A stretch of DNA of 59,288 bases from Clostridiales bacterium (GTDB taxonomy: Bacteria; Bacillota; Clostridia; Lachnospirales; Lachnospiraceae): NCBI GenBank assembly GCA_020860715.1, contig JAJBTU010000002.1, positions 1-59,288 of the forward strand, read 5' to 3'. The notes beneath the pieces were generated by a model. It was not told the DNA's origin. It saw nothing but the letters and a program-made list of their open reading frames with translations, and ran no database searches. Positions 25,155 through 33,382 of the stretch are shown here, piece after piece. Both the position numbers and the translations under genes were made by a program. The stretch's first letter is position 1. Each line of letters opens with the position of its first letter.

Positions 25155-25267
25155 GAAATAGAGAAGAGCCGCCTGCCTGAACCAGGTCTGGCCGGGGTTA
25201 CGCTATTTTTGATTCGCGGAAGGAGAGAAGACAGAAAAAGCTGCCGGGAGGGATGAGGAGAACGGTT

Positions 25268-25759
25268 ATGAAAATACTGATTGTGAGTGATACGCACGGC
25301 TATGATGAGAACCTGATTCGGGTACTGGAGAAGATCGGGCAGCCGGACTGCCTGATTCATCTGGGTGATTCCGAGGAATCTGAGGATCATATAAGAGCAC
25401 TGGCAAACTGCCCCGTTCATATGGTGTCGGGCAACTGTGATTATTTTACAAGACTGCCTGTTTCAAAGATTGCGGAACTGGACGGGAACCGGATATTTAT
25501 GACGCACGGGCACTATTACTATGTGTCCGTCGGCGTGCGGGATCTCGCGGAGGAGGCGAGGACAAACGGCTGTAATGTGGCCATGTTTGGGCACACTCAC
25601 CGTCCTTTTATTGATGAGAGCGATCCGGAACTGACAATTTTAAACCCAGGAAGCCTGTCTTTTCCACGGCAGGAAGGGCGTATGCCGAGTTACATTGTGA
25701 TGGAGACGGCGGCGGGGAAAAAGCCCGTATATCACCTCCGCTTTCTGGAGAAGGCGTGA
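25268..25759 (+). CDS. YfcE/MJ0936-type metallophosphoesterase
   Basis: A 163-residue calcineurin-like phosphodiesterase. Metal ligands are seen in order: SDTHG (7-11), HLGDSE (about 36), SGNCD (about 59), THGHYY (about 80) and FGHTHRP (about 111). It hydrolyses phosphodiesters with two metal ions; the natural substrate in bacteria is unknown. ATG 25268 was chosen with GAGGAG about 9 bases upstream over the ATG at 25253. The rdgB-phosphoesterase pair is a common neighbour arrangement in Clostridia. Confidence 0.9.
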   Translation: MKILIVSDTHGYDENLIRVLEKIGQPDCLIHLGDSEESEDHIRALANCPVHMVSGNCDYFTRLPVSKIAELDGNRIFMTHGHYYYVSVGVRDLAEEARTNGCNVAMFGHTHRPFIDESDPELTILNPGSLSFPRQEGRMPSYIVMETAAGKKPVYHLRFLEKA

Positions 25760-25784
25760 ACACGCTTGAGAGTAAAAAAAAGGC

Positions 25785-25814
25785 TTGACTTCCCTTTAGT
25801 ATGTATGATACACT
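25785..25814 (+). promoter_or_regulatory. Promoter of rpmG-secE-nusG operon
   Basis: TTGACT (25785-25790), then a GATACACT stretch (25807-25814) giving a -10 at 16-18 base spacing, about 70 bases before rpmG. Confidence 0.6.
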
Positions 25815-25882
25815 GGACAAGCGTATGGAAGAAGGCTTTTTTTTTATGCCTAAAATGCATTTATGGAAGCGAGGTGGAAGTT

Positions 25883-26032
25883 GTGCGTGTACGTATCACA
25901 TTGGCATGTACGGAATGCAAACAGCGTAATTACAACATGACAAAGGATAAAAAGACCCATCCGGACCGCATGGAGACGAAGAAATACTGCCGTTTCTGCA
26001 GGTCGCACACGCTGCATAAAGAGACAAAGTAA
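25883..26032 (+). CDS. rpmG: 50S ribosomal protein L33
   Basis: 49 residues, the usual size. It keeps the zinc-ribbon cysteines CTEC and CRFC (the C+ form), so it binds zinc. GTG 25883 is the start, with GAGGTGG 5 bases before; translation gives [12 protein letters not shown], matching the family. It opens the classical rpmG-secE-nusG block. Confidence 0.95.
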   Translation: MRVRITLACTECKQRNYNMTKDKKTHPDRMETKKYCRFCRSHTLHKETK

Positions 26033-26061
26033 ACGATAGAACGAGCAAAGGAAGTGATGAT

Positions 26062-26280
26062 ATGGCTAAGGAAGAGAAAGCTGTAAAAGACTCAAAGGTC
26101 AAGAACTGGTTTAACGGCCTGAAAGCCGAGTTCAAGAAGATCATCTGGCCGGATAAGACCACATTGGCAAAACAGACCGGTACCGTCATTGTCGTTTCTA
26201 TCATACTTGGAGTGATCATTGCAATGCTGGATTTCGTTTTCCAGTATGGCATAGACATTCTGGTGAACGTTAGTTTCTGA
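26062..26280 (+). CDS. secE: Preprotein translocase subunit SecE
   Basis: 72 residues with one C-terminal membrane helix (about 40-62), preceded by the conserved amphipathic segment FNGLKAEFKKIIWPDKTTL. It clamps SecY in the SecYEG channel. AAAGGAAGTG precedes the ATG. Its place between rpmG and nusG is the standard one. Confidence 0.95.
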   Translation: MAKEEKAVKDSKVKNWFNGLKAEFKKIIWPDKTTLAKQTGTVIVVSIILGVIIAMLDFVFQYGIDILVNVSF

Positions 26281-26306
26281 GTGAAGTAAGGGCAAAGGGT
26301 GATTGT

Positions 26307-26822
26307 ATGGCAGAGGCGAGCTGGTATGTAGTTCATACTTATTCCGGGTATGAGAACAAGGTAAAAGCTAACATTGAGAAGACGATTGAAAATCGCCATC
26401 TTGAGGAGCAGATTCTGGAGGTGCGGGTACCGCTTCAGGATGTTGTGGAGATGAAGAACGGCGTCCAGAGGACCGTGCAGAAGAAGATGTTTCCGGGCTA
26501 TGTGCTTCTCAATATGGTGATGAACGATGATACCTGGTATGTCGTACGGAATACAAGAGGCGTGACAGGTTTTGTCGGTCCGGGATCCAAGCCGGTTCCG
26601 CTGACGGATGCGGAGATGTACAATCTCGGAATCCAGTCCAATGGTATTACGGTGGATTTCGAGGTGGGCGACACAGTGACCGTCGTCGGCGGCGTCTGGA
26701 AAGATACGGTTGGAGTGATCCAGTCGATGAATCAGGCGAAGCAGAGCGTTACAATCAATGTCGAGTTGTTTGGCCGGGAGACACCGGTCGAGATTAATTT
26801 TGCGGAGATCCGCAAAATGTAA
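26307..26822 (+). CDS. nusG: Transcription termination/antitermination protein NusG
   Basis: 171 residues. The NGN domain ([18 protein letters not shown], then FPGYVLL and [12 protein letters not shown]) binds the RNA polymerase clamp helices; the C-terminal KOW domain ([19 protein letters not shown]) contacts S10 or Rho. The start ATG follows AAGGGTGATTGT. It is followed by a 176-base leader that precedes rplK and carries an L1-operator-like structure. Confidence 0.96.
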   Translation: MAEASWYVVHTYSGYENKVKANIEKTIENRHLEEQILEVRVPLQDVVEMKNGVQRTVQKKMFPGYVLLNMVMNDDTWYVVRNTRGVTGFVGPGSKPVPLTDAEMYNLGIQSNGITVDFEVGDTVTVVGGVWKDTVGVIQSMNQAKQSVTINVELFGRETPVEINFAEIRKM

Positions 26823-26888
26823 AGCAAGAAAGGTTACGGATCCGCGGATCGGATCCATGCCAGAGAGCAAAAGCGGCAGAGCCGCAAA

Positions 26889-26981
26889 GTGGGAGGGAAA
26901 GAGAAGCCGTGCGCATCCTGCCGCGGTTTCGGCCATGGCTGATTCAGAAAGAGCCGGGCAGACATCTCCCGACATTACCAC
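26889..26981 (+). promoter_or_regulatory. L1-operator-like leader of rplK
   Basis: GTGGGAGGG (26889-26897) and ATTACCAC (26974-26981) copy the two strands of the L1 binding site in 23S rRNA helix 76 (GGUGGGAGG paired with AUACCACC). GTGG/CCAC closes the stem and GGGAG can pair with CTCCC near 26966-26970. Ribosomal protein L1 represses its own operon by binding such mRNA mimics. The AGGAGG of rplK lies 2 bases after the element, so bound L1 would hinder initiation. Confidence 0.7.
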
Positions 26982-26998
26982 ATAGGAGGTTCCTGAAA

Positions 26999-27424
26999 AT
27001 GGCAAAAAAAGTAACAGGTTATATTAAATTACAGATTCCTGCCGGCAAGGCGACGCCGGCTCCGCCTGTTGGTCCGGCACTTGGACAGCATGGCGTGAAC
27101 ATTGTCCAGTTTACCAAGGAGTTCAACGCAAGAACCGCGGATAAGGGGGATCTGATCATCCCGGTAGTGATCACGGTTTATGCGGATCGTAGTTTCAGCT
27201 TTGTTACTAAGACTCCGCCGGCGGCAGTCCTTCTCAAGAAAGCATGCAACATCAAGTCGGGTTCCGGAACGCCGAATAAGACGAAGGTTGCAACAATCTC
27301 CAAAGACAAGATTCGTGAGATCGCGGAGATGAAGATGCCGGATCTGAACGCGGGCAGCGTTGAGGCGGCCATGAGCATGATCGCCGGTACCGCGCGCAGC
27401 ATGGGTATCACGGTAGAAGAGTAA
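26999..27424 (+). CDS. rplK: 50S ribosomal protein L11
   Basis: 141 residues, the standard length. It starts [20 protein letters not shown] and includes [14 protein letters not shown] (the thiostrepton-binding N domain) and the C-terminal rRNA-binding part ending [13 protein letters not shown] 26999 follows AGGAGGTTCCTGAAA; an upstream in-frame ATG at 26909 belongs to the leader. It is preceded by an L1-operator-like structure, fitting the L11-L1 autoregulation scheme. Confidence 0.97.
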   Translation: MAKKVTGYIKLQIPAGKATPAPPVGPALGQHGVNIVQFTKEFNARTADKGDLIIPVVITVYADRSFSFVTKTPPAAVLLKKACNIKSGSGTPNKTKVATISKDKIREIAEMKMPDLNAGSVEAAMSMIAGTARSMGITVEE

Positions 27425-27434
27425 GCCAATGGAG

Positions 27435-27542
27435 AGCCACCGCATGCAGAATCGCCCAGAGGGCGACAAAGAAGCCACCGCATGCAGAATCGCCCAGAGG
27501 GCGACAAAGAAGCCACCGCATGCAGAATCGCCCAGAGGGCGA
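27435..27542 (+). repeat. Tandem hairpin repeat A (38 bp x 2.8)
   Basis: Three copies starting at 27435, 27473 and 27511 of a 38-base unit opening AGCCACCGCATGCAG; the third is cut at 32 bases. Each holds the hairpin TCGCCC-AGA-GGGCGA. The copies are identical where complete, so the expansion is recent. Located between rplK and the rplA leader. Confidence 0.95.
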
Positions 27543-27676
27543 TGCGGCGGCCTGCATCACAGATTCGCAAAGCGAATCTATGACATATTGCGGCGGCCTG
27601 CATCACAGATTCGCGATGCGAATCTATGACATATTGCGGCGGCCTGCGTCACAGATTCGCGATGCGAATCTATGAC
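27543..27676 (+). repeat. Tandem hairpin repeat B (46 bp x 2.9)
   Basis: Three copies starting at 27543, 27589 and 27635 of a 46-base unit opening TGCGGCGGCCTGC. Each holds a perfect hairpin AGATTCGC-(AAA or GAT)-GCGAATCT followed by ATGACA. It abuts repeat A directly and ends at the L1-operator-like element of rplA. Confidence 0.95.
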
Positions 27677-27681
27677 AAAAA

Positions 27682-27709
27682 GTGGGAGGGCATTCCCCGT
27701 AATTACCAC
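27682..27709 (+). promoter_or_regulatory. L1-operator-like leader of rplA
   Basis: GTGGGAGGG (27682-27690) and ATTACCAC (27702-27709) form a compact second copy of the 23S-like L1 site, only 28 bases long, immediately before AGGAGG of rplA. GTGG/CCAC and GGG/CCC can pair. Confidence 0.65.
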
Positions 27710-27725
27710 CAGGAGGTTATTTAAT

Positions 27726-28418
27726 ATGAAAAGAGGAAAAAAATATAAAGAGGCTGCGAAAGCGATTGATCGCTCCGCTCTCTATGATGTCGATGAGGCG
27801 ATTGCTCTGGCTAAAAAGTCAGCGGTCGCAAAGTTTGATGAGACGATTGAAGTTCATATCCGCACCGGCTGCGACGGACGTCATGCCGATCAGCAGATCC
27901 GCGGTGCGGTAGTCCTTCCGCACGGCACCGGCAAGACCGTTCGCGTACTTGTGTTTGCAAAGAATGCGAAGGCGGACGAGGCGACTGCAGCAGGAGCTGA
28001 TTTTGTCGGAGCAGAGGAACTCGTTCCGAAGATTCAGAAGGAAGGCTGGCTGGATTTTGACGTAGTGGTAGCTACGCCGGACATGATGGGCGTGGTTGGA
28101 CGCCTTGGCCGTATTCTTGGACCGAAGGGCCTTATGCCGAACCCGAAGGCCGGTACGGTAACGATGGATGTGACGAAAGCCATCAACGACATCAAAGCAG
28201 GTAAGATTGAATACAGACTCGACAAGACCAACATCATCCATGTGCCGATTGGGAAGGCTTCTTTCACAGAGGAGCAGCTCACGGACAACTTCCAGACGCT
28301 TATGGAAGCAATTATCAAGGCAAGACCTTCCGCTCTGAAAGGTCAGTTCTTAAAGAGCGTGACGATCGCGCCGACTATGGGGCCGGGCGTGAAGCTGAAC
28401 ACAGCAAAGCTGGCATAA
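27726..28418 (+). CDS. rplA: 50S ribosomal protein L1
   Basis: 230 residues, the standard length. It has the two-domain L1 fold with [24 protein letters not shown] domain I strands and the conserved [17 protein letters not shown] loop that contacts 23S rRNA (about 120-136). ATG 27726 follows AGGAGGTTATTTAAT. L1 forms the mobile stalk at the E site and is the autogenous repressor of the rplKA unit. It is followed at once by a strong terminator, with no rplJ-rplL downstream. Confidence 0.97.
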   Translation: MKRGKKYKEAAKAIDRSALYDVDEAIALAKKSAVAKFDETIEVHIRTGCDGRHADQQIRGAVVLPHGTGKTVRVLVFAKNAKADEATAAGADFVGAEELVPKIQKEGWLDFDVVVATPDMMGVVGRLGRILGPKGLMPNPKAGTVTMDVTKAINDIKAGKIEYRLDKTNIIHVPIGKASFTEEQLTDNFQTLMEAIIKARPSALKGQFLKSVTIAPTMGPGVKLNTAKLA

Positions 28419-28438
28419 TTGCGGATCATAAAAATAAT

Positions 28439-28469
28439 AAAAGGAGGCTGATTTTCAGCCTCCTTTTTT
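28439..28469. terminator. Strong terminator after rplA, usable from both sides
   Basis: AAAAGGAGGCTGA and TCAGCCTCCTTTT form a 13-base stem with a 3-base loop and end in TTTTTT; the reverse direction also has a T-rich tail, serving convergent asnA. Confidence 0.9.
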
Positions 28470-28547
28470 ACGTGATACAGTGGGGATACCGTGCGCCGTA
28501 TGTTTCGGCAGCTGCTTTTGGCAAAAAGAGATGGTTTCGCGAAAACG

Positions 28548-29555
28548 TTACAGAATTTCAATCCCTGCTTCCCGGCAGGAAGCAAGTGTTTTCTCATCCC
28601 AGATACCGGCCTGCACTTCGCCGATGTGTGCTTTCTGCAGCAAAAGCATACAGATCCGGGACTGGCCGATGCCGCCGCCGATGGTCAGCGGAAGCCGGTT
28701 TTCCAGAAGCATCTGATGAAACGGAAGATTTCTTCTTTCATCACAGCCGGCTTTGGTAAGCTGCTCATCCAGAGATTTTGCGTCTACGCGAATCCCCATG
28801 GAGGATACCTCCAGAGCACACTGCAGCGGCTCGTGCCAGAAAATCAGGTCGCCATTGAGTTTCCAGTCGTCGTAGTCCGGCGCACGGCCGTCATGGCGCT
28901 GCCCGGATTTCAGCAGATCCCCGATCTGCATGATAAAGATGGTCTTTTTTTCTTTTGCATAGACATTCTCCCGCTCCTTTGGCGTGAGATCCGGATAGAG
29001 ATCTTCCAGCTCCTGTGTGGTGATAAAAGAAATATCCCGGCACAGCTCTGTATCCAGCTGCTCATAGCGATATTTGACTTCGTCCAGCGTGTTGCAGATC
29101 GATTCTACGATCCGTTTTACTATCATTTTCAGATATTCCGTATTTCTTTCCTCAGAAGTGATAATTTTTTCCCAGTCCCACTGATCGACATAAGCGGAGT
29201 GAAGATTATCCAGCTCTTCATCCCGGCGAATCGCGTTCATATCGCAGAGAAGGCCGTTTCCCACATGAAAATCATAGCGGTAAAGCGCCATTCGTTTCCA
29301 TTTGGCGAGAGAGTGAACGACCTGTACTTCCATTTGGGCATCCGGGATCTCGAATGATACCGGCCGCTCGACGCCGTTCAGATCGTCATTCAGACCGGAG
29401 GAGGGGTCGACAAAAAGCGGAGCAGTTACCCGCTTTAGCTTCAGCGCCATGCAGAGTTTGCTCTGCATCAGATTTTTGATCAGTCCGATGGCTTCCTGCG
29501 TCTCGTAACTGTTGAGGCAGGAACGATAATTGTCTGGTATCACAATTGCGCTCAT
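28548..29555 (-). CDS. asnA: Aspartate--ammonia ligase (asparagine synthetase A)
   Basis: 335 residues, like E. coli AsnA (330). It makes asparagine from aspartate, ammonia and ATP through aspartyl-AMP. Class II aminoacyl-tRNA-synthetase-like motifs are seen: VTAPLFVDPSSGLNDDLNG, WKRMALYRYDF and the C-terminal GGGIGQSRICMLLL. ATG 29555 was chosen with AAAGGAAG close upstream; the open frame extends 37 codons further without a site. It is monocistronic with its own promoter at 29651-29680. The leader is short, and I saw no T-box. Confidence 0.95.
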   Translation of the reverse strand: MSAIVIPDNYRSCLNSYETQEAIGLIKNLMQSKLCMALKLKRVTAPLFVDPSSGLNDDLNGVERPVSFEIPDAQMEVQVVHSLAKWKRMALYRYDFHVGNGLLCDMNAIRRDEELDNLHSAYVDQWDWEKIITSEERNTEYLKMIVKRIVESICNTLDEVKYRYEQLDTELCRDISFITTQELEDLYPDLTPKERENVYAKEKKTIFIMQIGDLLKSGQRHDGRAPDYDDWKLNGDLIFWHEPLQCALEVSSMGIRVDAKSLDEQLTKAGCDERRNLPFHQMLLENRLPLTIGGGIGQSRICMLLLQKAHIGEVQAGIWDEKTLASCREAGIEIL

Positions 29556-29650
29556 TTCGTAGTACTTCCTTTCTGCTGCTTTGTTTTCGCGGAGAACGGC
29601 TTCTGTATACGTCTCTCGCGACAGAGCTTTACATGATTTTGTGCATATTG

Positions 29651-29680
29651 ATTTTAACATAAGCATACGTGATGTGTAAA
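29651..29680 (-). promoter_or_regulatory. Putative asnA promoter
   Basis: On the minus strand TTTACA (29680-29675), 18-base spacer, TAAAAT (29656-29651). Confidence 0.55.
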
Positions 29681-29682
29681 CG

Positions 29683-29723
29683 AAAAAAGCAGGTGAATAC
29701 TCTGTCGGAGAATATTCCCTGCC
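29683..29723 (-). terminator. Terminator after PepSY gene
   Basis: On the minus strand GCAGG/CCTGC with an inner GAATATTCTC/GAGTATTC stem, followed by TTTTTT. It separates the PepSY unit from asnA. Confidence 0.75.
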
Positions 29724-29747
29724 TGATGGAAAAACAGCTTGCCTGCT

Positions 29748-30821
29748 TTAGTCATCCCATTCACTTTCGAATTCTACGATGGCTCCGGTGGAAGCATTGA
29801 TCGTGCATTCGTATTCCATCTGCCCCTGATAAAATTCGATTTCGTATACCATCACGCCGTCTTCCTTATCCAGCTTTGCTTTTTTGAAAGTTACAGTGGA
29901 CGCGGAAACTCCGGCTTTTTCAAGGGCAATGGATTTTGCGTCGTCCAGACTGATGCAGGAGCTGCCGGAAGCGTCTGTTGTATCGCCGGAGCCGGTTGTC
30001 CCGGAGGTGCCGGCTGAATTGTCGGCACCGGCAGTTTCGGCAGTTTCGGTAGTTTCGGCAGTTTTGGCAGTCTCGGCAATTTCAGCTGCCGGGACCGTTG
30101 TGTCGGTTGTCCCGGAGAGGGTGTTCTGCAGCAGCTCCATAGAGACGCTTAAAATGTCTCCGCTTGTTACGCTAATCTCGTATTCATACTGTGCGGTATC
30201 TGTGTAAAACTCAATATCGTATACGGAGAGTCCATCTTCATTGTCGAGTTTTTCTTCTGTGAATGTGACAGAGAAGGTGTCCTCTGCAGTGCTGTCAACT
30301 GCATTTTCAGATGCGCTTTCTGTTGTGTTTTCTGCAGTATCGTTCACCGTATTTTTCTCTTCTTGTTCCAGCAACTCCGCATCGCTTTGCGCAAGAACTT
30401 TTGCTTCCTCCAGTGAGAGAGAAGTTCCGGAGTCTGCGGCCGTATTCAGGGACACGATCAGGGAAGTGTATTCCATGGATTTCTTCAGCACGCTGCCGTC
30501 GCAGGCCTGAATCTGATATTCATACGCTGCACCGTCTGCGGTAAAGTCTACTTCATAGACAAACTGCCCGTTCTCATAATCATATTCCGTGAACACAGCT
30601 GTCGCCGATAACGGGTCAACGCCCGCGTCTGCAAAAGCAAAATTCTGTGCGGCCTCAGAGCCGATGACAGAACTGGCTGAGCTTTCGGAAGCTGTATCCG
30701 CAGTGCTTTCCGCGGCGTATGCAGTGCCGGCGCCGGAAGCGGCAAGCAGGGCAAACGAGCATAGGATGGAGAATATGGATTTCCGGGTGACCTTTGATAA
30801 ATTCTGTGTATTGTTCTTCAT
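29748..30821 (-). CDS. Secreted PepSY-domain protein (three PepSY units)
   Basis: 357 residues: a signal peptide (hydrophobic SIFSILCSFALLAASGAG ending at AYA-AES), then three PepSY-like units of about 60-80 residues each with the pattern D-E/Y-x-Y-E-V/I-x-F and a DGxVL-type turn, separated by Ser/Thr/Glu-rich linkers. The linker before the last unit is encoded by six imperfect 9-base repeats. PepSY domains are thought to sense or inhibit at the cell surface. The ATG follows CAGGAGGACACCCCT. It lies directly downstream of a two-component system on the same strand and is probably part of that operon. Confidence 0.88.
   Translation of the reverse strand: MKNNTQNLSKVTRKSIFSILCSFALLAASGAGTAYAAESTADTASESSASSVIGSEAAQNFAFADAGVDPLSATAVFTEYDYENGQFVYEVDFTADGAAYEYQIQACDGSVLKKSMEYTSLIVSLNTAADSGTSLSLEEAKVLAQSDAELLEQEEKNTVNDTAENTTESASENAVDSTAEDTFSVTFTEEKLDNEDGLSVYDIEFYTDTAQYEYEISVTSGDILSVSMELLQNTLSGTTDTTVPAAEIAETAKTAETTETAETAGADNSAGTSGTTGSGDTTDASGSSCISLDDAKSIALEKAGVSASTVTFKKAKLDKEDGVMVYEIEFYQGQMEYECTINASTGAIVEFESEWDD
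30029..30082 (-). repeat. 9-bp tandem repeat in the PepSY gene
   Basis: Six imperfect 9-base units (CGGCAGTTT type on the plus strand) encode a Glu-Thr-Ala-rich linker. They are in frame, so copy-number change would alter linker length only. Confidence 0.85.
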
Positions 30822-30935
30822 AGGGGTGTCCTCCTGTTTCTTTTTTATGGCTATACTATAGCAGGCAAAGATTAGAGGAAAATTAGAATTGCATTAAGAA
30901 TACATTAGAGGGATCCTCGGCAGCTGTCTGTGAGA

Positions 30936-32450
30936 TTACGGAACTGTTACGAACTCCACCGTAAACGTGCTTCCGCACCCGGGTCTGCTTTTTACCGATA
31001 CGGTTCCATTGTGCAAAGCGGCGATTTCTTTCACTATAGCCAGCCCAAGACCGCTGCCGCTTCCGGCGCGGGATGTGTCTGCCTGATAGAAGCGGCGGAA
31101 AATGTTTGGCTGGTCGTCTTCGGAGATGCCGATGCCGTCGTCCTGCACGGTGAGAAAGATCGAGGAGGCATTTCGAATGGCTTTCTGATCATTTCCGGAG
31201 AGAGAATCGATACTGGCAGCGTGAGTCTGTCTGTCGGCCTGAGCTGCTGTCAGACTTACGTAAATATGTCCGTCCGGATTTCCGTAGCGGTAAGCATTGC
31301 TGATCAGGTTGGTGAGAAGACGGGTCAAAAGTTCCCGGTTGCCCGGGATGTGAAGCCCCTGTTTGACACTGCAGGTGAGCGTAATATTGTTTTCACGGAT
31401 CAACGCCATATCACGGCAGACACTTTCGGTCAGCATGGACAGGTTGAGGTCTTCCCTGCCGTAGCGTTCCGGCTGCAGCTTCAGACGGGTGACGTCCAGC
31501 ATATCGCTGATCATGCGGTTCATCTTTTTGCTCTGTCGGGCAATTGTCTCCAGAGCTTCCCGATATTCCTCAGGGGCGCAGTGTTCCTCGTCGAGGACCA
31601 GTTCACACTGGGCGCGGATGACCGCGACAGGAGTGCGCAGCTCGTGGGAGGCGTCAGAGACGAACTGCTGCTGTTCCTGGAAGGAGTCCTCCAACCGGAT
31701 AAACATTTCGTTGAACTGTTCCGCAAGCCGGTGCAGTTCATCTTTCCCTTCGCCCAGTTCGATGCGTTCTTTCAGATCATCGCCCTGCCGGATGCGTGCA
31801 GCAGTGTCTGAGATGTCCTGAATGGGAGCAAGCGCGCGGCGGGCGATGACCCAGCCGCCAATGACAGCGAGAAGCACCAGCCCCGGGAGAAGGAACAGCG
31901 AAGTGCGGGAAATTGCCGACATCTCTACTTCCCCCTGCTCTTCAGAGACAATGCCGCGAAGCCAGAGCCCGTCAAGGCCATCTGCGGATGCGTTAGAATC
32001 ATCCGAACCATCTGATGTAAGCTGCCGGTCAAACACGTAATAGAGCGTCTCGTCCACCGTGACACGCTGCACTTCGGAATCCAGAAAGGAGAGGAAGGAG
32101 ACAGAAGAGGCAATCGGGTTTTCTCCGTAGATGAGTGTGCCGTCTGACTGATACAAAGCTGTATAGATGCCATTTACCTCATCCAGAAAATCATCGTCAA
32201 TCTCGATATAGCCGTCCTGATATTTTACATAATAATCAATGTCCTGACCGGTCAGAACGGAATTCAGAGAAGTGTAATATTCGACTTCATCCACATTGTC
32301 TTCCACAGCAGAGATCAGGGAGTCGCGGATGGTTTTCTGAATGGTCTGGCGGCTGACTGACAAAATGACGAAAAATGTGAGCGCCACGTTCACGATGAGA
32401 ATCGCAGAAAACCAGAGTGTTATTTTTGAGCGGATAGAGAGTTTTTTCAT
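30936..32450 (-). CDS. Two-component sensor histidine kinase
   Basis: 504 residues. Membrane helix 1 is at about 12-32 (ITLWFSAILIVNVALTFFVI), followed by an extracellular sensor of about 120 residues and membrane helix 2 (SLFLLPGLVLLAVIGGWVIA). Then come HAMP, a HisKA dimerisation domain with phospho-acceptor His in SDASHELRTP (about 268), and HATPase_c with NLISNAYRYG, DDGIGI and GSGLGLAIVK. Classic CutS/VanS-like architecture. ATG 32450 was chosen at MKKLSIRSK with AAAGGA 10 bases upstream. It follows the response regulator gene by 113 bases, a gap that contains one copy of the dispersed palindrome at 32481. Confidence 0.93.
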   Translation of the reverse strand: MKKLSIRSKITLWFSAILIVNVALTFFVILSVSRQTIQKTIRDSLISAVEDNVDEVEYYTSLNSVLTGQDIDYYVKYQDGYIEIDDDFLDEVNGIYTALYQSDGTLIYGENPIASSVSFLSFLDSEVQRVTVDETLYYVFDRQLTSDGSDDSNASADGLDGLWLRGIVSEEQGEVEMSAISRTSLFLLPGLVLLAVIGGWVIARRALAPIQDISDTAARIRQGDDLKERIELGEGKDELHRLAEQFNEMFIRLEDSFQEQQQFVSDASHELRTPVAVIRAQCELVLDEEHCAPEEYREALETIARQSKKMNRMISDMLDVTRLKLQPERYGREDLNLSMLTESVCRDMALIRENNITLTCSVKQGLHIPGNRELLTRLLTNLISNAYRYGNPDGHIYVSLTAAQADRQTHAASIDSLSGNDQKAIRNASSIFLTVQDDGIGISEDDQPNIFRRFYQADTSRAGSGSGLGLAIVKEIAALHNGTVSVKSRPGCGSTFTVEFVTVP

Positions 32451-32480
32451 TGGATGGAATTCCTTTCCAGGTCTGGTTTC

Positions 32481-32510
32481 CGTTAACTGTGAAGGTACTG
32501 AACAGTTACC
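32481..32510. repeat. Dispersed palindromic element, copy 1
   Basis: TAACTGT (32484-32490) and ACAGTTA (32502-32508) flank GAAGGTACTGA. Nearly the same 25-base core recurs at 38511-38539. This copy is intergenic, between the response regulator and kinase genes. Confidence 0.75.
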
Positions 32511-32563
32511 AATCTGAATCAACTGCGGCAAAACATCAGAAACAGCCGGAACTCAGGACTCTG

Positions 32564-33250
32564 TCAGCGCAAAGGCGAAGAGTCGTCCCGCAGCACATAC
32601 CCGCGGCCGCGGACTGTGTGGATCAGCTTATGCTCGTGTCCGTCGTCGATCTTCCGCCGTAGATAGCTGATGTAGACGTCAACGACGTTGGTACCGCCCT
32701 CGTAATCAAAATTCCAGATGTGGTTCTCTATTTTCTCGCGGGAAAGCACCAGATTTGCATTTAGCATCAGATATTCCAGCAGAGCGTATTCTTTGGCGGA
32801 GAGAATGATCTCCTGTCCGCTTCGCGTGACCCGCCCGAGCGGGCAGTCCATTTTCAGATCCCCGACGATCAGTTCGCTGCGTGCATTGCCGTGTGAGGTA
32901 CGGATCATGGCGCGTATACGTGCCGTCAGTTCTTCAAATGAAAAAGGCTTGACCAGATAATCATTTGCGCCGAGATCGAGCCCTTTTACCCGGTCGGCAA
33001 TGGAATCGCGGGCGGTAAGGAATAAAACCGGTGTTGCGTTGCCCGCGCCTCGGAGAGTACGCAGTACAGACAGGCCATCCATGTCCGGCATCATAATGTC
33101 GAGGATGGCAGCATCGTATTCCGCGCAGGTAAGAAAATCCAGCGCCTCGTTTCCGGCAAAACAGCTGTCGATACTGTAGCCTTCTGATGTGAGTTTTTTT
33201 GTAATGATGCGGTTCAGATCCCGCTCATCCTCTGCTAACAGGAGTCTCAT
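32564..33250 (-). CDS. OmpR/PhoB-family response regulator
   Basis: 228 residues. The receiver domain has the acidic pair near residues 7-9 (AEDERD), the phospho-acceptor Asp51 in AAILDIMMPDMDGL, the Thr in FLTARD and the Lys in YLVKPFSFEEL. The C-terminal winged helix (ILSAKEYALLEYLMLNANLV ... DVYISYLRRKID) binds DNA. It starts at ATG 33250 and pairs with the kinase downstream and the PepSY gene, which it may regulate. The signal is unknown. Confidence 0.95.
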   Translation of the reverse strand: MRLLLAEDERDLNRIITKKLTSEGYSIDSCFAGNEALDFLTCAEYDAAILDIMMPDMDGLSVLRTLRGAGNATPVLFLTARDSIADRVKGLDLGANDYLVKPFSFEELTARIRAMIRTSHGNARSELIVGDLKMDCPLGRVTRSGQEIILSAKEYALLEYLMLNANLVLSREKIENHIWNFDYEGGTNVVDVYISYLRRKIDDGHEHKLIHTVRGRGYVLRDDSSPLR

Positions 33251-33382
33251 GCTGTCCCTCTTCTGATATCCTTGCGGTTAAAAAAATCTGTTGGGAAAGT
33301 TTCTCTCGCGAAAGTCTGGCGGCAGATCGCAGCTGTGATCCGGAAAATACTGTGCGCTGCACGCTGCTTATGGGGAACGTGG

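Noticed and set aside
27435-27676. CRISPR-like array
   Set aside because: Repeat units are contiguous without unique spacers and no cas genes are nearby; they are plain tandem hairpin repeats.
29556-29650. T-box leader before asnA
   Set aside because: The leader is under 100 bases and lacks a T-box sequence or a terminator-antiterminator pair.
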